A stretch of 64,000 nt of DNA. It comes from Astrocystis sublimbata. Taxonomy: Eukaryota > Ascomycota > Sordariomycetes > Xylariales > Xylariaceae. The notes beneath the pieces were generated by a model that worked only from the letters and a program-made list of their open reading frames with translations, searched no databases and was not told where the DNA came from. The position numbers and the translations under genes were made by a program. Shown here in pieces: positions 1 through 13,075 of this stretch (positions within the stretch are counted from its first letter, which is position 1; each line of letters begins with the position of its first letter). The stretch is taken from NCBI GenBank assembly GCA_022453515.1, contig JAJNNY010000007.1, positions 930,001 to 994,000 of the forward strand. Reading direction: 5' to 3'.

Positions 1-170
1 ACATATAGCACATTGGAGGGGCGCGACTCATCATCGCGCTCACTCCCTTTTTGGCGCCCTCCTCCGCCCATGTTCGACGATTTCGTGTCGTCTCGTCTTC
101 ACCTCATTTTGTTCAGTTGCCTCCCCTTCTCAGCTTCTTCTCGGCGCCGTACGAGCGCCTCAGCTTCTCT

Positions 171-2641
171 CTAAGAGAGCCAGTCATCGCTCGACTTCAC
201 CACGACCGGCCCGCTCGCCGCGTTATGAAGATCATCGAAACCAAAACTGATATTTGGCATCTCAATTTTAGGCGCTGGTTGCTCCTCCTTTCTGGGCCGA
301 TTCTTGGTGGGACTCTTGGGCTCGGGTGGCGGACCGTACCGCACGTTTCGCACATCCCAGCCGTCATCGGCAGCTGCCGCAACCCAGGTGCGTAGAGCGT
401 CGTGGACACCCGGGTAAAACTTCTCTTTGCAGAGACGTAGGCTTCCGCCCATGCACCTCTCCCAGCCCGAGATTTGGAACAGGCTGCGCAGTGCGTTTCG
501 CTCCTCTGCTGTGGGCGTGCAGGCGACAATCGCATTGAGCAAGTCGAGATGGGAGGCCATGTAATTCGTAGCGTCCCACTCTACACCCCCGACGTATGGG
601 GCGGCCGGTACCGGTGGTCTCTCCTGGGGAAAGTGAGTCTGCATGTATGTCGCGTTGTCCATGCGAGAAGCCCCTGTGGTTTCCTTGTCCCGTGGGAGAT
701 GGATAACGTTGAGATGGTGCAAGAATATCCAGAAGACCTCCTTGGTCACGCTAGTGGCTTCCTTACACCACACGCGGTACGGACGTTCACGCCGCATCTC
801 GAGAACAAACCCCAGGGGACGCTCCTGCTCTTTGGGTTCAGGATCTCGGAGATGGCTCAGCACAGTCTTGGCGCGAATGCCTCGGTCTTCCGGCGCAGCT
901 GATTTGATATAAGTAAAAAGGACGAAGGTGATGATGCCGCGGGTTGTGAACTCGCTCGGCCCTTTCTTCTCTGGATCGAAAAGCATTCGCAAAAGCGCTG
1001 GAAAGAGCGTTGCTTGTATGGAGTGAAGATATTGAATGGCAAGAGCAGTGGTGCACAGAGCTTTGAGACATAGAAGGTTCTCATGGAGTAAGGCATCTTC
1101 GTGCTCCTCTCTGCTAGAGTGTCAGCATACACATCCTTTTTAGACCCGAGTTTGGGCTGGCTTTTGGGTGCTTACCTCCACTCGACCTCCATGATGCGAT
1201 GGAGGAGGGCAACAATTTCTTGCATTCCCCCTTGGCGAATGAATTCCTCCGTCCAGGCTACCGTCTCGTTTCTCAAAAGCAACCTCAACTTGTGCAATTT
1301 GCCTACTTCGACCAATTCGGGTTTCTGAACCTTGCGCAGATAAGTCACGTAATCTGTCGGTCCTTGCTGCGACTTCATCTTGGATAGGATGCCGCCACCA
1401 GAGCTTGATCCAGCCGAAGACGGTCTCTCACTGGCTAGGCTGTCTGTGGACCGCGAGCGAAAATGACGCCCAAGAGTGCCTTCGCCTTTGGATTTCTTTG
1501 TAGGTGAGCGAGAGTGTGATTTCTTGGCGCTATTCCGAGAAAACGTGAAACTCCGCCCCCTCGATCTTTTCGCTTGGTCTTGTGGCCCGGTCATGCTCGC
1601 CTCGCTATCATGACTACCAGGTCGGCTAGCATTGGACCCCTTACTCTCGGCCCAGTCCTGGCGGATCAACTCCATTTTGACCGTGTCCGTCAAGTTACGC
1701 ATCTTGTATCTCTGGATTTCTGGGATGTTCCGCCGATCCAACATGGCTTCGAGATTCTTGTCAATGTCCTTCGAGTCGAGAGTAAATTCCGAAATTTCTG
1801 TCGCTGAGGGTTTGCTCCTTGCTCCTCTTCTACTGGTGAAAAGATTCAAGCCCCGTTGAATCTTGGATGGTGATAACTTGGTATTACCCGAGTCATTGCT
1901 TGTGGGTGCATTCCGTAGGTTGTTCTGGTTTGCGACATATGAAGCGTGATATGACTTTGGCCGTTCTTTTCCCCTGGAGTTATCTGATTTGCCGCTCGAG
2001 GCGATGTAAACCGAGGTTCCACTGCTCTCTCCCAGCCCATTCTGCCGCTCCAAGGCACCACTCGAAAACTGGGCATAGATGGGCGGTCGCGACACCTCTT
2101 GAGGTGTCATCGATGTTGGGGGAGTCCGGTTCTCCTTGTCCTTCTCTTTCTTTAGGAAGACATCTCCATCGCTTGCTAGGTCCTGTAGGTTTTTCTGACT
2201 CTTGGGGCGCTTGAGCAAGGCGACTAGGTTTGTAGAGGATTTAGTCTTCTTCGGCATGTCGTGTAGCATGGAATCGTCCTTGCTTTTAGTTGACTTGATT
2301 GACATGAAGGAGGTAGGCATGAACCCTTGCTTGGTCGGCGATCGGGGCGCTGCTCCTCTAAGATCCCATTTGGACGGTGATCGAGGCGAGGGTTCGGCTT
2401 GGTTGTGAATCTCACCCAAAGCGAGAGGCGAAGGGAAGTCGGAATATCCCATGTTCTGATGGAGCGACAGAGGCTGTGGGATAGCGATGGAGAGTGGTCT
2501 CGGCTCAGCTGGCGGTAGAGACGAACCGTTCGACTCGTTGCGGCGATGCATGAGGGATACCAGTACGTTGGATTTAGATCGTTGATGGTGTTTGGGTGGA
2601 CGACCATTGCCGACAGGAGCGTTGTTATTGACCGAAGTCAT
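171..2641 (-). CDS. rid1: Rid1-like Rho-GTPase-binding GBD/FH3 protein
   Basis: Two exons (2641-1176 and 1110-171) are joined by a 65-nt intron with GTAAGC donor and CAG acceptor; the frame closes to 801 aa. The N-terminal ~280 residues are Ser/Pro/Lys-rich and look disordered. A formin-type GTPase-binding domain starts near residue 287 (DRRNIPEIQRYKMRNLTD, VKMELIRQDW). It runs into an armadillo-like FH3 region at about 420-700 (KLRLLLRNE, EFIRQGGMQEIV, EEHEDALLHENLLCLKAL across the splice). The protein stops shortly after FH3 at DDWLS and has no proline-rich FH1 or actin-nucleating FH2. It is therefore not the SepA/Bni1 formin but the GBD/FH3-only type annotated in other fungi as GTPase-binding protein Rid1. 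By family it should bind active Rho/Rac/Cdc42 in polarity or cytokinesis; that role is inferred. It is divergent from trm8. Confidence 0.85.
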
Positions 2642-3434
2642 GGTGACAAATGTTGGAGTGTTCCGCGAAAAAGATGAAGAAGTGAAACAGTGAATGCCGG
2701 GTTGATCGATGTATCAAGCGTAAGCTCAATGCTGCATCCGAGCCGGATCACCGAACACATCCACAGTGCATGTCTTTGCACAAATTTCCTCTTGAATGGC
2801 TCTTCAGCAGCCGTGAGGCATGAACAGATAAATGGGCGCTTCACAGGACAGACACCAGACTATAAATCTCCCTGGGAACTGGATAAGAAGTTGATTGTTG
2901 CTGCCCAGGTGCTGTTGAAAAGATACGAAGAGGGTAATCTCTGCGGTGAGAAGACTGTTTGTTGTATGCAAAGAGATCCGCGATAGACACGTCTGACTTA
3001 GTCCCACCCAGCTCAGCACCGAAGCACCCGTGTAAGCAATAGCAGAGTCAACAAGCCCCGGTTGCCCCGGAAACCAGGAGCTACACACCCCTCCACTGAC
3101 CTAAGGCCCGAAGCCACCCCGCCGAGTCACGCCACTAAAGACCTACTTGGATTACCCAAATGGGTAAGCTCGCCCCTCCACCATGATGCGTGCAGGTACT
3201 GAGTACCTCTGGCATCGCGGGAAAGCCCAGTGTTCTCAAGTACCTTCCACTTTGCCATTGATTGGCCTTTGACGATTGGCGACCAGCTTGAAGAGCGGCT
3301 GAAATATTTATCGCGACAGCTCTACGTAACGAACCATTATCTCACAATTTCTAAGGTGTATCAATCAATACCTATTCGGCCGCGACCTCCACGACTGACC
3401 ACCAAGCTCGCAAGCCCCGGCGGAAAGAAGCAAG
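2642..3434. other. Intergenic, divergent promoter of rid1-like gene and trm8
   Basis: This 793-bp space separates two divergently read genes, so it must hold both promoters. Small ORFs here show no family signature. I see no repeat or RNA gene. Confidence 0.6.
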
Positions 3435-4356
<922 letters not shown>

Positions 4357-4855
4357 GCAAGATTAAAGAGAATACAAGATCACTAGTCTCACTGTACATA
4401 TATACACGCCGATTAGTCTTTTCACATCAAGGCGCCCATGGCAATTTGTGACAGTCCTGTTACTGTTACCACCGCTGTAGAGGTCTCGAAGGTATGGGTA
4501 TGCTCGAGTAAATTCTGTAAGAATCCTATTGGCATGGGGTGTTCCAAGCTTAATCAATACTACCTAGTAGGTAGGCTAGTACCCTACCACCTAGACCTAT
4601 CTAGTATCTTTCTAAGCCTAATCAGGTAGCATGTGGAACTGAAACTCACACTGTATGCGTACTGTACAGCCAGGCCTCAGCCCACCTTCATGTCTCATTA
4701 CGTCTTTGGCATCACGCTTCCAACCCATCCCGCAACCGCATCACACCTAAACCCTAATTCCACATACTTGATCTATGACCAACATTTGCGAGCAACCCCG
4801 CGAGACGTTCCATGAGAACGAATGATGACGCGACAAGTACGGCAGGTCCAAGACT
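4357..4855. other. Intergenic between trm8 and mdm1
   Basis: 499 bp with a cluster of CCTAGTAGGTAGG-type motifs at about 4558-4595. No ORF with a recognisable domain and no RNA gene seen. Confidence 0.5.
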
Positions 4856-7800
4856 ATGAAAGCCCTTAAGGGGAGAGATTTCGCGCTCGCAGGCGTTGTC
4901 TCTTTCATTGCTTGGGGCTATGCTGTGTCCTGGCTACCCAGCCTACGATGGGTCGCACACGCATTTGTTGCCGGCGCTGTCGTCGCCCTCACCGGCGTTC
5001 TGCTGCTGATACTGCTCACGTCCCGCGGATCTGCCTACAGTCAACGCCATAGGTCATCACTCCCCAACAGCGTCACGTTCGCTGCCCCTGGGGTCTGGCG
5101 CAAGGAGATCATTTCGCTGCAGGCCCGCCAAACCTACATCAAAGCACCGCTCTACGCCGAATCTCCCCGTCTCTCGCACGCCCTCGACGATTTGCTTGAA
5201 CTGGTCATCCGCGACTTCGTTACGTCCTGGTACTCCCATATTAGCAAGAACCCGGCCTTTGCCAACGCCGTAGACAAGGCCATACGCCGTGTTCTCGTCG
5301 CAATCCAAGCACGGCTATTCGACACCGACCTAGTCGAAGTCGTCACCACCCGCGTCGTCCCGATATTAACAGCCCACTTCCGAGATGCATACGATGCGGA
5401 GAAAGCTGTGCGCGGCCGGAAGCTGAACCATGATGTGACGGAGTCGGAGGAGCTTGACCTCGCCATTGCCGCCAAGTACAGGGACGGGAAGATACACCCT
5501 GCCGTATCTCTGTCATACTCAGATACCAAAGTTGTACAGCAAGATTACCTCCGAAAAACGGTAGCTGGTATCCTACCCCAAGTGCTACCCAAGCGACTGC
5601 TCGAAAGTCGTGCTGTTTCCAGCATCGTGCGTGAGATTGTGTCCTGCGCCGTACTCTTCCCAGTTGTGCAACTTGTGTCCGAGCCAGATACTTGGAATCA
5701 GTTGATGGAGAACTACGGCCGTTCAATGTTACAAGATCGGTCGACGGTTCGTAAATTACGGGCCGCTCTAGATGCACATGCGGTCCCATCACCGACTTCT
5801 TCCAAGTCGATGTCTTTCCCACGGCTAGGCCCTGGAGATGGCGAGCGTCGCTTTGAAAGATTTATTCGAAGTATTCGGAAGATGAATAACCTGTCCGATG
5901 CTCGGCGATTCCGCAGCGAAGTGGCTAGCCAGCTGAAGAAGGACGCACAGCAACAAGGACTTGACCAGGTATACCTAAGGCGATTGGAAATGGGCAAGAG
6001 ACTTCTAGACGAGCGAGTGCAACAACTGGCCGCGAGTGGTGATAGACGGCCGATGCCAATATCGAGTCACACCACTCAGCCGAACTCTGGCACCTCTCGG
6101 CTTGAGCATGCGCCATTGATTGATATTTTAAGAGACGTCTCTGGCCTGTCTTACTTCATGGAGTACATGGACAGACAACAACTCATGCCACTCGTTCAGT
6201 TCTGGCTTGTAGTGGACGGCTTCCGTAACCCCCTCGAAGATGATGCAGTAGACGACGACACACTGCCCTCGACCCTCAGCCCATGGACAGATTCTGACCG
6301 TGTCGATCTCGCACAAATTGACCAAGGGTATCTCTCTCGCCCAGAACTAAGGGTTGCGCCGAGCGCACGTCAGCCAATCCAGGATTTTCTGAATGCCTCA
6401 AGACTGGCAACCCAGGAACAATATTTTAGGGCCCGTCGGGCTGTGTTGAGAATTCAAAGTCTTGTACTCCAGGATATGCAATCGCGACATCTCCAGTCTT
6501 TCAAGAGATCAGACTTGTTTTTCAAGGCACTAGCCTCTGAAGATGCTTCAAAAACCATTCCTTTAACTCAAAGGACTTTGGCCGGGCCTTCATCAAATCC
6601 TCCGCTTCAGCGAAGCCCCAACTCTCGCTCGTCGTTAAAGCCGAATGTTGTGACACGTCTTAACCTAAAAACTGCTGCTTCTACAAGTTATTTGAAACGG
6701 GGGGTATCTGCGTCTGACTTACGAAACGCGAGCACTAATGGTGCTCTTAGCCCTGAGCCGTCAAATGGACAGCGAAGGTCTATGGACGAGGATATCAACT
6801 CGCCTTTATTTGATGACGATGACTTCGACAACGACCTACTAGGAGATTCGGTGCAGAGTCTCGACCAGGACACATCTGTAACAGTGCCTGATACGACGGT
6901 TGTTCAAGCAATGGAGGCAGCTCTGGTTGATATTATGGAGGATGAACGCCCTCGGACAGCCGAAGACCTTCGCCAATCCCTATTCAGTCCGGACGATGCC
7001 ACGTCCAGTCTTTTCTCTGGGCACGACAACGAATCAATTGCTGAATCCTTTGATGCTCAACGCCCTCTGGCGTCTGGTAAAGATGTTGAAAAACCCAGCA
7101 TCGCTTCGCTCGGTCTAGTCAGTGCTGCATCCCGGATCGGGGTGTTCATGGACGATGATCTCTTCGATGATGGGGAACGGCTCCTGTCTGACGAACAGGA
7201 CGACGATGACGCAGAGCGCCATATAGACGTCGAAGATGAGGTTCATGAAGCTGCGCCTGGCGACTTGGGTCTCGCTGAGGCCATTACTATACTCACCAAT
7301 GATATTGATCGCCTCGTGGCTCAAGAGGCGGTTCTCGAGTCTCTGACGAAGAAAGCAGAATTGACGAACAACACAGCAGAGTTACGCATTCTGCAAAAGT
7401 CTAAAGCTAGTCTCCAGCGAGAACTTCGAAGAAAAGAACTGCAGAGACAGCAGTATATCATACAAGAAAGTGACAATAGTCTCTACGGGCGTGCTTCTAT
7501 TAAGATCAAGACTATCCAAGTTGGCCGTGAGGACGATGGGAAAGAGTTTGCAGTCTATGTTGTCGAAGTCCAGAGGAACGCAGGGGAGAAGATGCCTGCA
7601 GCTACCTGGATCGTGACAAGACGGTACAGCGAATTCCATGAACTCCACCAGACCTTACGGCATAGACATCCTTCGGTTCGGGATCTCGATTTCCCCAGGC
7701 GAAGAATGATGCTGAAGCTGCAGAGTGAGTTCCTCCGCAAGAGGCGCGAGGCTCTCGAGCGATATCTGCAAGAGCTGCTTCGCTTGCCCGACGTATGCCG

Positions 7801-8613
7801 TAGCAGGGAATTGAGAGCATTTTTGTCCCAGAGTGTAATCCACCAAGGTGAGGATTTAATGAGCCGCGAAGACAAGAAAGACATGATCACGCGGCTCTAT
7901 GACTCAGTGGCCGATGGCATGGAGGATATCCTAGGTAACATTCCGGTTCTCGATCAACTCTCCCTCGCCGGTCAAAACCTGATCGCAGCAGCTACCAGTC
8001 AGATGGGCACGATGCCTCCCAGCGTCAATGAGGACGCTACAACAGCAGCCGAGGCCGAGGCCGAGTTGAATGCATTCGAGAACAAAGAACTTGAGCCATT
8101 TATCAAACCGATCTGTGACATATTCCTCGAGATATTTGGTCTCAATCGGGGCAATAATTGGCTTCGTGGTCGAGCGGTGGTTGTGGTGCTACACCAAATG
8201 TTGGGCGGGACCATCGAACGGAAGGTTCGAGATAATTTCAAATCGTTGGTGCAGGAGGACGCCGTCGTCAAGTATATTGGGTTGGTAAGAAATAGTATGT
8301 GGCCTCAAGGGCAGCTCAATCGAAATCGAGCACCACGTACAGCATCAGAGAAGGCAAACACAAGCAGAGAAGCCAGCTTGATGCTCGCCACGTTGATCCC
8401 CGACCTGGCGGGCAACGTGGTCGGACGCGCCAACGCGCAAGCTGCTAGTCGTCGAATATTCGCCACGCTCAACAACCCGAGGCTGAAGTAAGTGATTGCT
8501 GCCGTTGTCCATTGAAGATGTCCCATAAGGTTGACTAACGCTTTTTTGATAGTTCGCACCTGGTTTTCACGATCATGGACGAATTAGTCGACATTGTGTT
8601 TGCCGAGCCTTGA
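4856..8613 (+). CDS. mdm1: Mdm1/SNX13-type PXA-RGS-PX-Nexin_C sorting nexin
   Basis: Exons 4856-8487 and 8553-8613 (65-nt intron, GTAAGT..ATAG) give 1230 aa; the second exon supplies only 20 residues. Two N-terminal hydrophobic segments (about residues 10-62) anchor the protein in a membrane. A PXA domain follows (about 95-290). An RGS-like domain lies at about 420-560 (DILRDVSGLSYFMEYMDRQ, LVQFWLVVDGFRNP), then an acidic linker rich in Asp runs over about 640-800, and a coiled-coil-like stretch comes just before PX. The PX domain (about 880-1010) has RRYSEFHELHQTL and DLDFPRRRMMLK. A Nexin_C domain covers about 1080-1210. This is the domain order of yeast Mdm1, an ER-anchored protein tethering ER to the vacuole and lipid droplets; the tether role is inferred from the family. 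A possible AATAAA polyadenylation signal lies near 8896. Confidence 0.93.
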
Positions 8614-10422
8614 TCGGGTTTCGATGCTGCCTCTACGCTGTGATTTTAACACGCAGCACTTGGTATACCCTATTTCATGATGTTTGCGATTGCATAGCAC
8701 GGAGTTTTGTGTCTTGTTTTCTTATTTGATCCTCAATCCCGGATCGACGACATATCGGAGGCCGGCTTGCATCAGTGGCGTTATAGCGTACAGATATCCC
8801 TTCAGGCGAGCGATGTGCTTCATAACTGGAAATAGGTATTGCTTCCAGGTTATCCACCTACATGCATTGAGTTTATGTTTCTAGTGCCGACCAAAAAATA
8901 AAGATAATTGTTACACACAAGTTCCCTGGGGTGATAACTAAGGCCGCCTATTTATAATTATAGGTAAGCTTCGAGGGTTACTTCCAGGTTACGTCTCTCA
9001 TTAGTGCCTATATTGTCCGCAGTTGAAGCCAAATCTCTTTGGTCTGAGTTGTCCGGGTATAACATATGTGCAATCTTGAACCATATGATAATAAATAGGT
9101 ACTTACCTACTTAGGTAGGCAACAGGTAGTAGACTCTAAGATTGTTGAGTTGAGACGTTGTACATATTAATCTTGACAAAATATTTTACCAGTACACCTA
9201 CGAAGCTAGGTAGGTACTACAACAACCTTGCAACTCATCACCTCATGTTGTTCTTAGACGAACCATCTTTGTACGCTAAAAACTGGTGCCGTGCCCCAGG
9301 CTGACGCTACTACCTGACGCTAACGGCTGGTCAGGGCGGGCTGTAGATGGCGAGCTCGCGCGAGGATGGTGTGGTTACGTGCAAGAAGCAGCGGGACTCC
9401 ACCTTCCTGCCAAGCCATACCTTCATCTCCCGAGGCAAGCCAGCAGGCTTCGCTAGGCCTCTCTCCACACCCCTCGACGCCAGCCGGTGCCATCGGTGAT
9501 TCGTTGTCTGCACCTGCAGACTCCGTGCCCCACCTGAGCAGTCTCCACCTTGGCGTACCTACTGTAGTTGCAAGGTACGTACCGAGCCTCGACCCAGTGG
9601 ACCTAAGCATGCTAAGGTAGCGAGAACCAGCTGCACTTCGACAAGCTGTTTCCATTCATCTTGTTCCTGGTCTGGCCTGGTTTCTGCTTGTCACTTGATC
9701 ACGCGCCTATCTATCTGCCTACCCGTGCCGACACTGCTCAATTCCAGCTTCATCCAGGCCTATTGTGCATTTCCGACTCATCACCGGTGGTAACTCAGAA
9801 TCTGCGCTCTGCGCTGACGCCACTGTTGTTGTCCACGGTACATCGGTCGATGAGCTGTACGGCTCAACCCCAGGAAGGGTCAAGGTTGACTCTCAAGTGC
9901 TGCCGCCGCCACCTACCATCAGTGATCACGTAGGAACCCCAACGTCCAGAGCTCGACCCTGAGGGTCGCATGTCCAAGGCAGGCTGAGAGTGAGAAGTAG
10001 GAGGTAGGTACAGCAATCCCAGCCAACTCTATCATCCCTCCTACCCGACACCTAAGTAGCCTCCCGTGCATTGAGCAAGCAGCGCCGCCATTTAACCGTC
10101 TGCCTCTGTCGCATTGCAACTCCCTCTTTCTCTCTTCCCCTCCTCCACCGCACACACTCTCGCACCACAACACAACCCGTGCGTTCTTCAACAGCATTCA
10201 GTCTACTAATTGTGCATGCTTAGCAAACAGAGCTATTCAATCACCAGCATCTGTTCCGCCGCTGTGGTTTTCGACAGGCCCAGCCCGAACACCCATCCTC
10301 GAGCTGTGTCCTTGGAGTTGCACACCTCTGCCAATCATTGATATCGCGCCTGATCTCGAGCACAAGCTCGCCTGCTCTCCTCTGGACTTGATCGGAGCGC
10401 ACACGTTATACTAACACCCATC
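8614..10422. other. Long intergenic and 5' leader upstream of the SR-protein gene
   Basis: 1.8 kb. It holds several TACCTAGGTAGG variants (about 9095-9125 and 9205-9220). The last ~300 bp before 10423 are pyrimidine-rich, like a long fungal 5' leader. Small ORFs on both strands have no recognisable domain. Confidence 0.5.
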
Positions 10423-12089
10423 ATGGCTTCCACCGAGGTTTCTGCGACCCGTCTCTATCTCGGCAACTTGCCCAAGAATGGTACGTAATATCGTTCTGCT
10501 TCGAGCGCGTTGATTCATTGCTCTCTGCTGTTTTCGCCCCAACGGCCAGTCATGTCCTCATACTAAACTTACTCTGTAGCCACCAAGCAGGACGTCGAGG
10601 CGCACTTTGCTACCCACGGCACTGGTGAGATAACCGAGATCAAGCTAATGAATGGTTTCGGTTTCATCGAGTACAAAGATAGCATGGATGCTCGAGATGT
10701 GGTTCCCGGTATGTTCCTCGCAGCTCTCCACCAGGCCAGCCCCAGCCCTTCGGCTTTCGGATGCGATGACTAACCTTGGTGTGCGCGCTGCAGCTTTCCG
10801 TACGTCATGGACCGTTCCTGGCAACCGCTCCTCCTGATCACGACCCTTCCCGTTGTGCCCTGGCTAATATGGCGACAAGATGGATCGGATTTTATGGGCG
10901 AACGCTTGACCGTCCAGTTCGCACGCGGCTCCCGCCAACGCGAAGCCTTTGGTGGCGGTGGAATGCACGAGCGCAGCGCCCCGCGACCTCGCCGAACCCC
11001 CTTTCGCATGCAGATTACCGGACTTCCCAATGATACCAGCTGGCAGGTCTGTTGATTCCCCCGTTTTCCATTGCCGTCCCGGATCCTGGTGTTCCTCTCT
11101 ACCCCCCTTCTCGACGCAACGGAATGTGCACCGTGCCATTGCTGGACACGTTTATGAGGATGCTGGCCCCAATCCCTGGCTTTTTTGTATACGCCTTCTT
11201 CACCGCATGCTCCGGTCCCTGGATGGTTCCACGGAGCTGGCTGAAGGTCTTTGAGATGTCCTGTCGAATTGTGTGCCGGGTCTGATTGATCGATCCGCAT
11301 TGCTGGTTTAGCCTCTGGGCGTACACACTCGGGCACATATATTGGCATCCTCGCAGATAATTCACCGCGGCTGGGACCTCAACTTACATGGACTCTGGCT
11401 TTAGGACTTGAAAGACTTTGCTCGACAATCCAGCCTCGACGTTGTCTACTCGGAAACAGGCCGTGAGGGCAACGGTCGGGGGTTAGTGCTGCCGCCCCAC
11501 GATATAAGCTCTGCCGGACTGACTAACCGACCACCAGTTTTGTCGAGTTCGAGACTGCGGTTGACCTGAAGACGGCTGTAGAGAAGCTCGACCAGCGCGA
11601 ATTCAAGGGACAGCGCGTACAATGTGTTGCTGATGTGAGTCTCGTGGGCTCCCGTTAACGCCACCAGTCTACTGACATCGCATAAAGATGCAGCCAGATT
11701 TTCCTCCTCGCGGTGATCGCCGTTCTCGCTCGCCCAAAGGCCGTCGACCTTTTGGAGCGCCTCCCGATGGCTACGATCGCCGAGGACCTCCTCGTGGATA
11801 CACCCCGCGGGGCTACCGTGACGACTACCGCGACAGAAGCCCCCGACGCGACTATTACGATGATCGTCGCTACAGATCGCCTCCGCGCCGTGGGCCAGTT
11901 GACGAGTACGGCCCTCCTCGTGGACGCTACGAGGACCCCTATCGCAGAGATTATCCGCCTCCCGACCCGTACGTCAACGGTCGCCCCTATGATCGCCCCC
12001 CGCGAGAATTCCCCCCGCGAGAAGGTGGTTATCCCCCTCGGGAGGGTGGCGCGTATCCTCGCGAGGATTATCGACGAGGCTACTGGTAA
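10423..12089 (+). CDS. SRSF1/Srp2-like SR splicing factor, seven exons including a 6-nt microexon
   Basis: Exons are 10423-10480, 10580-10708, 10794-10799, 10880-11046, 11405-11481, 11538-11634 and 11688-12089; the frame gives 311 aa. RRM1 has RNP2 LYLGNL and RNP1 GFGFIEYK. RRM2 is a pseudo-RRM carrying SWQDLKD, the invariant heptapeptide of SRSF1-type proteins, and RGFVEF. The tail (about residue 180 on) is rich in RS/RG/RD/PPR. Exon 3 is only CTTTCC. It is flanked by CAG and GTACGT, with a GACTAAC branch site 20 nt upstream. Including it gives VVPAFHGSDF, which restores the usual spacing between helix 2 and the FxG motif of an RRM. Skipping it keeps frame but loses two residues (AFH replaced by D). 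The family binds exonic enhancers and promotes spliceosome assembly in the nucleus. Later introns use GTTAGT and GTGAGT donors; the last acceptor is AAG. Confidence 0.9.
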
Positions 12090-13075
12090 ACATCTACTCT
12101 ACTCAAATTATTTGAACGCCCCCTTACGTTCTCTAGATCTCCAACCCGAAATCGGGCATGATGTGATGAGATAGTAAGAAACGGTCGGTAATTGAGGGTC
12201 ACGATCATGCAACCGAAATTGCGCAATGGGCGGGTCGGATACGTAGGTTATCGGATTGCCCTCAAAAAAGGAAGGTCTATTGAGAGGCTGGAATGTAAGG
12301 ATGGCAACAAGGAGCAACATGGAGTCTTTTCCTAAAAAGTATTTTTCCGTGCCGATATCTAGGCGAGCAATGTATGAGGTTCCCTATCACGAAGTAAGAC
12401 TTTCAGCTGCGTCTCTACCTACCGAAGGATATAAGAGAGCAAGGCTCGGTTCACCAGAAGCTTAGTTACGTAATCATAGCTTGCCGCTTGTATGATAGGC
12501 ATCCGGAGTACCGGTAATGCTCAGCACGGCACTTCTGATACTTCACTCTGTCCATGGATCAACTATTGGTGTTCAAGGCATGCTATACCTACCTAGGTTA
12601 ATAACACTAGTGGCTCCGGCCCACAGGTCGCGGCTGAAGCATTGTAATGAGTATGATGAGTAGAGGTACTCGCACACCAGCTCCATCGACATGCAGTCTT
12701 ACAAATAACGGTTAGAACACCATCGAACATGGTGTGACGCAGGCCCGTGGCAAGGCGCAGGGGAAACCCTCATTCATGCTCGTCCGGCACGGGCTCCTCT
12801 TATTCCCGCTCTGTATTAATAATGCTGGACCATCAACCCCACCCTGACCAAGCATTCGGAGAAAATAATGGACGTCATGAGCTCAGAGCTACCGCCTACC
12901 GCCCCCCAGCGCGAGCGTTGTAACCGGAAGGTAGGGATGAGGTCGTGATAAACGTCGTAGTTTCCGCCAGAGCTCAAACAACATCTCATGCATGTAACTA
13001 GATTTGTCGTCGCCCATTGGATCAAGCCCCCCACCCGGTACCATCTACCTTGTCATCCTCGCTTGCATCATCTTC
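12090..13075. other. Intergenic between SR-protein and GST genes
   Basis: 986 bp with one CTACCTAGGTTA motif near 12588. No credible ORF, repeat or RNA gene seen. Confidence 0.5.

Noticed and set aside
10709..10879. Single 171-nt intron in place of the microexon
   Set aside because: It is also in frame, but it shortens the RRM1 helix-to-FxG spacing by two residues, and it ignores a well-formed CAG, GTACGT and GACTAAC arrangement. It is kept only as an alternative form.
13004..13075. Earlier start of the GST frame
   Set aside because: It would put a hydrophobic segment before the basic presequence, and the Met at 13076 gives a more regular targeting peptide.
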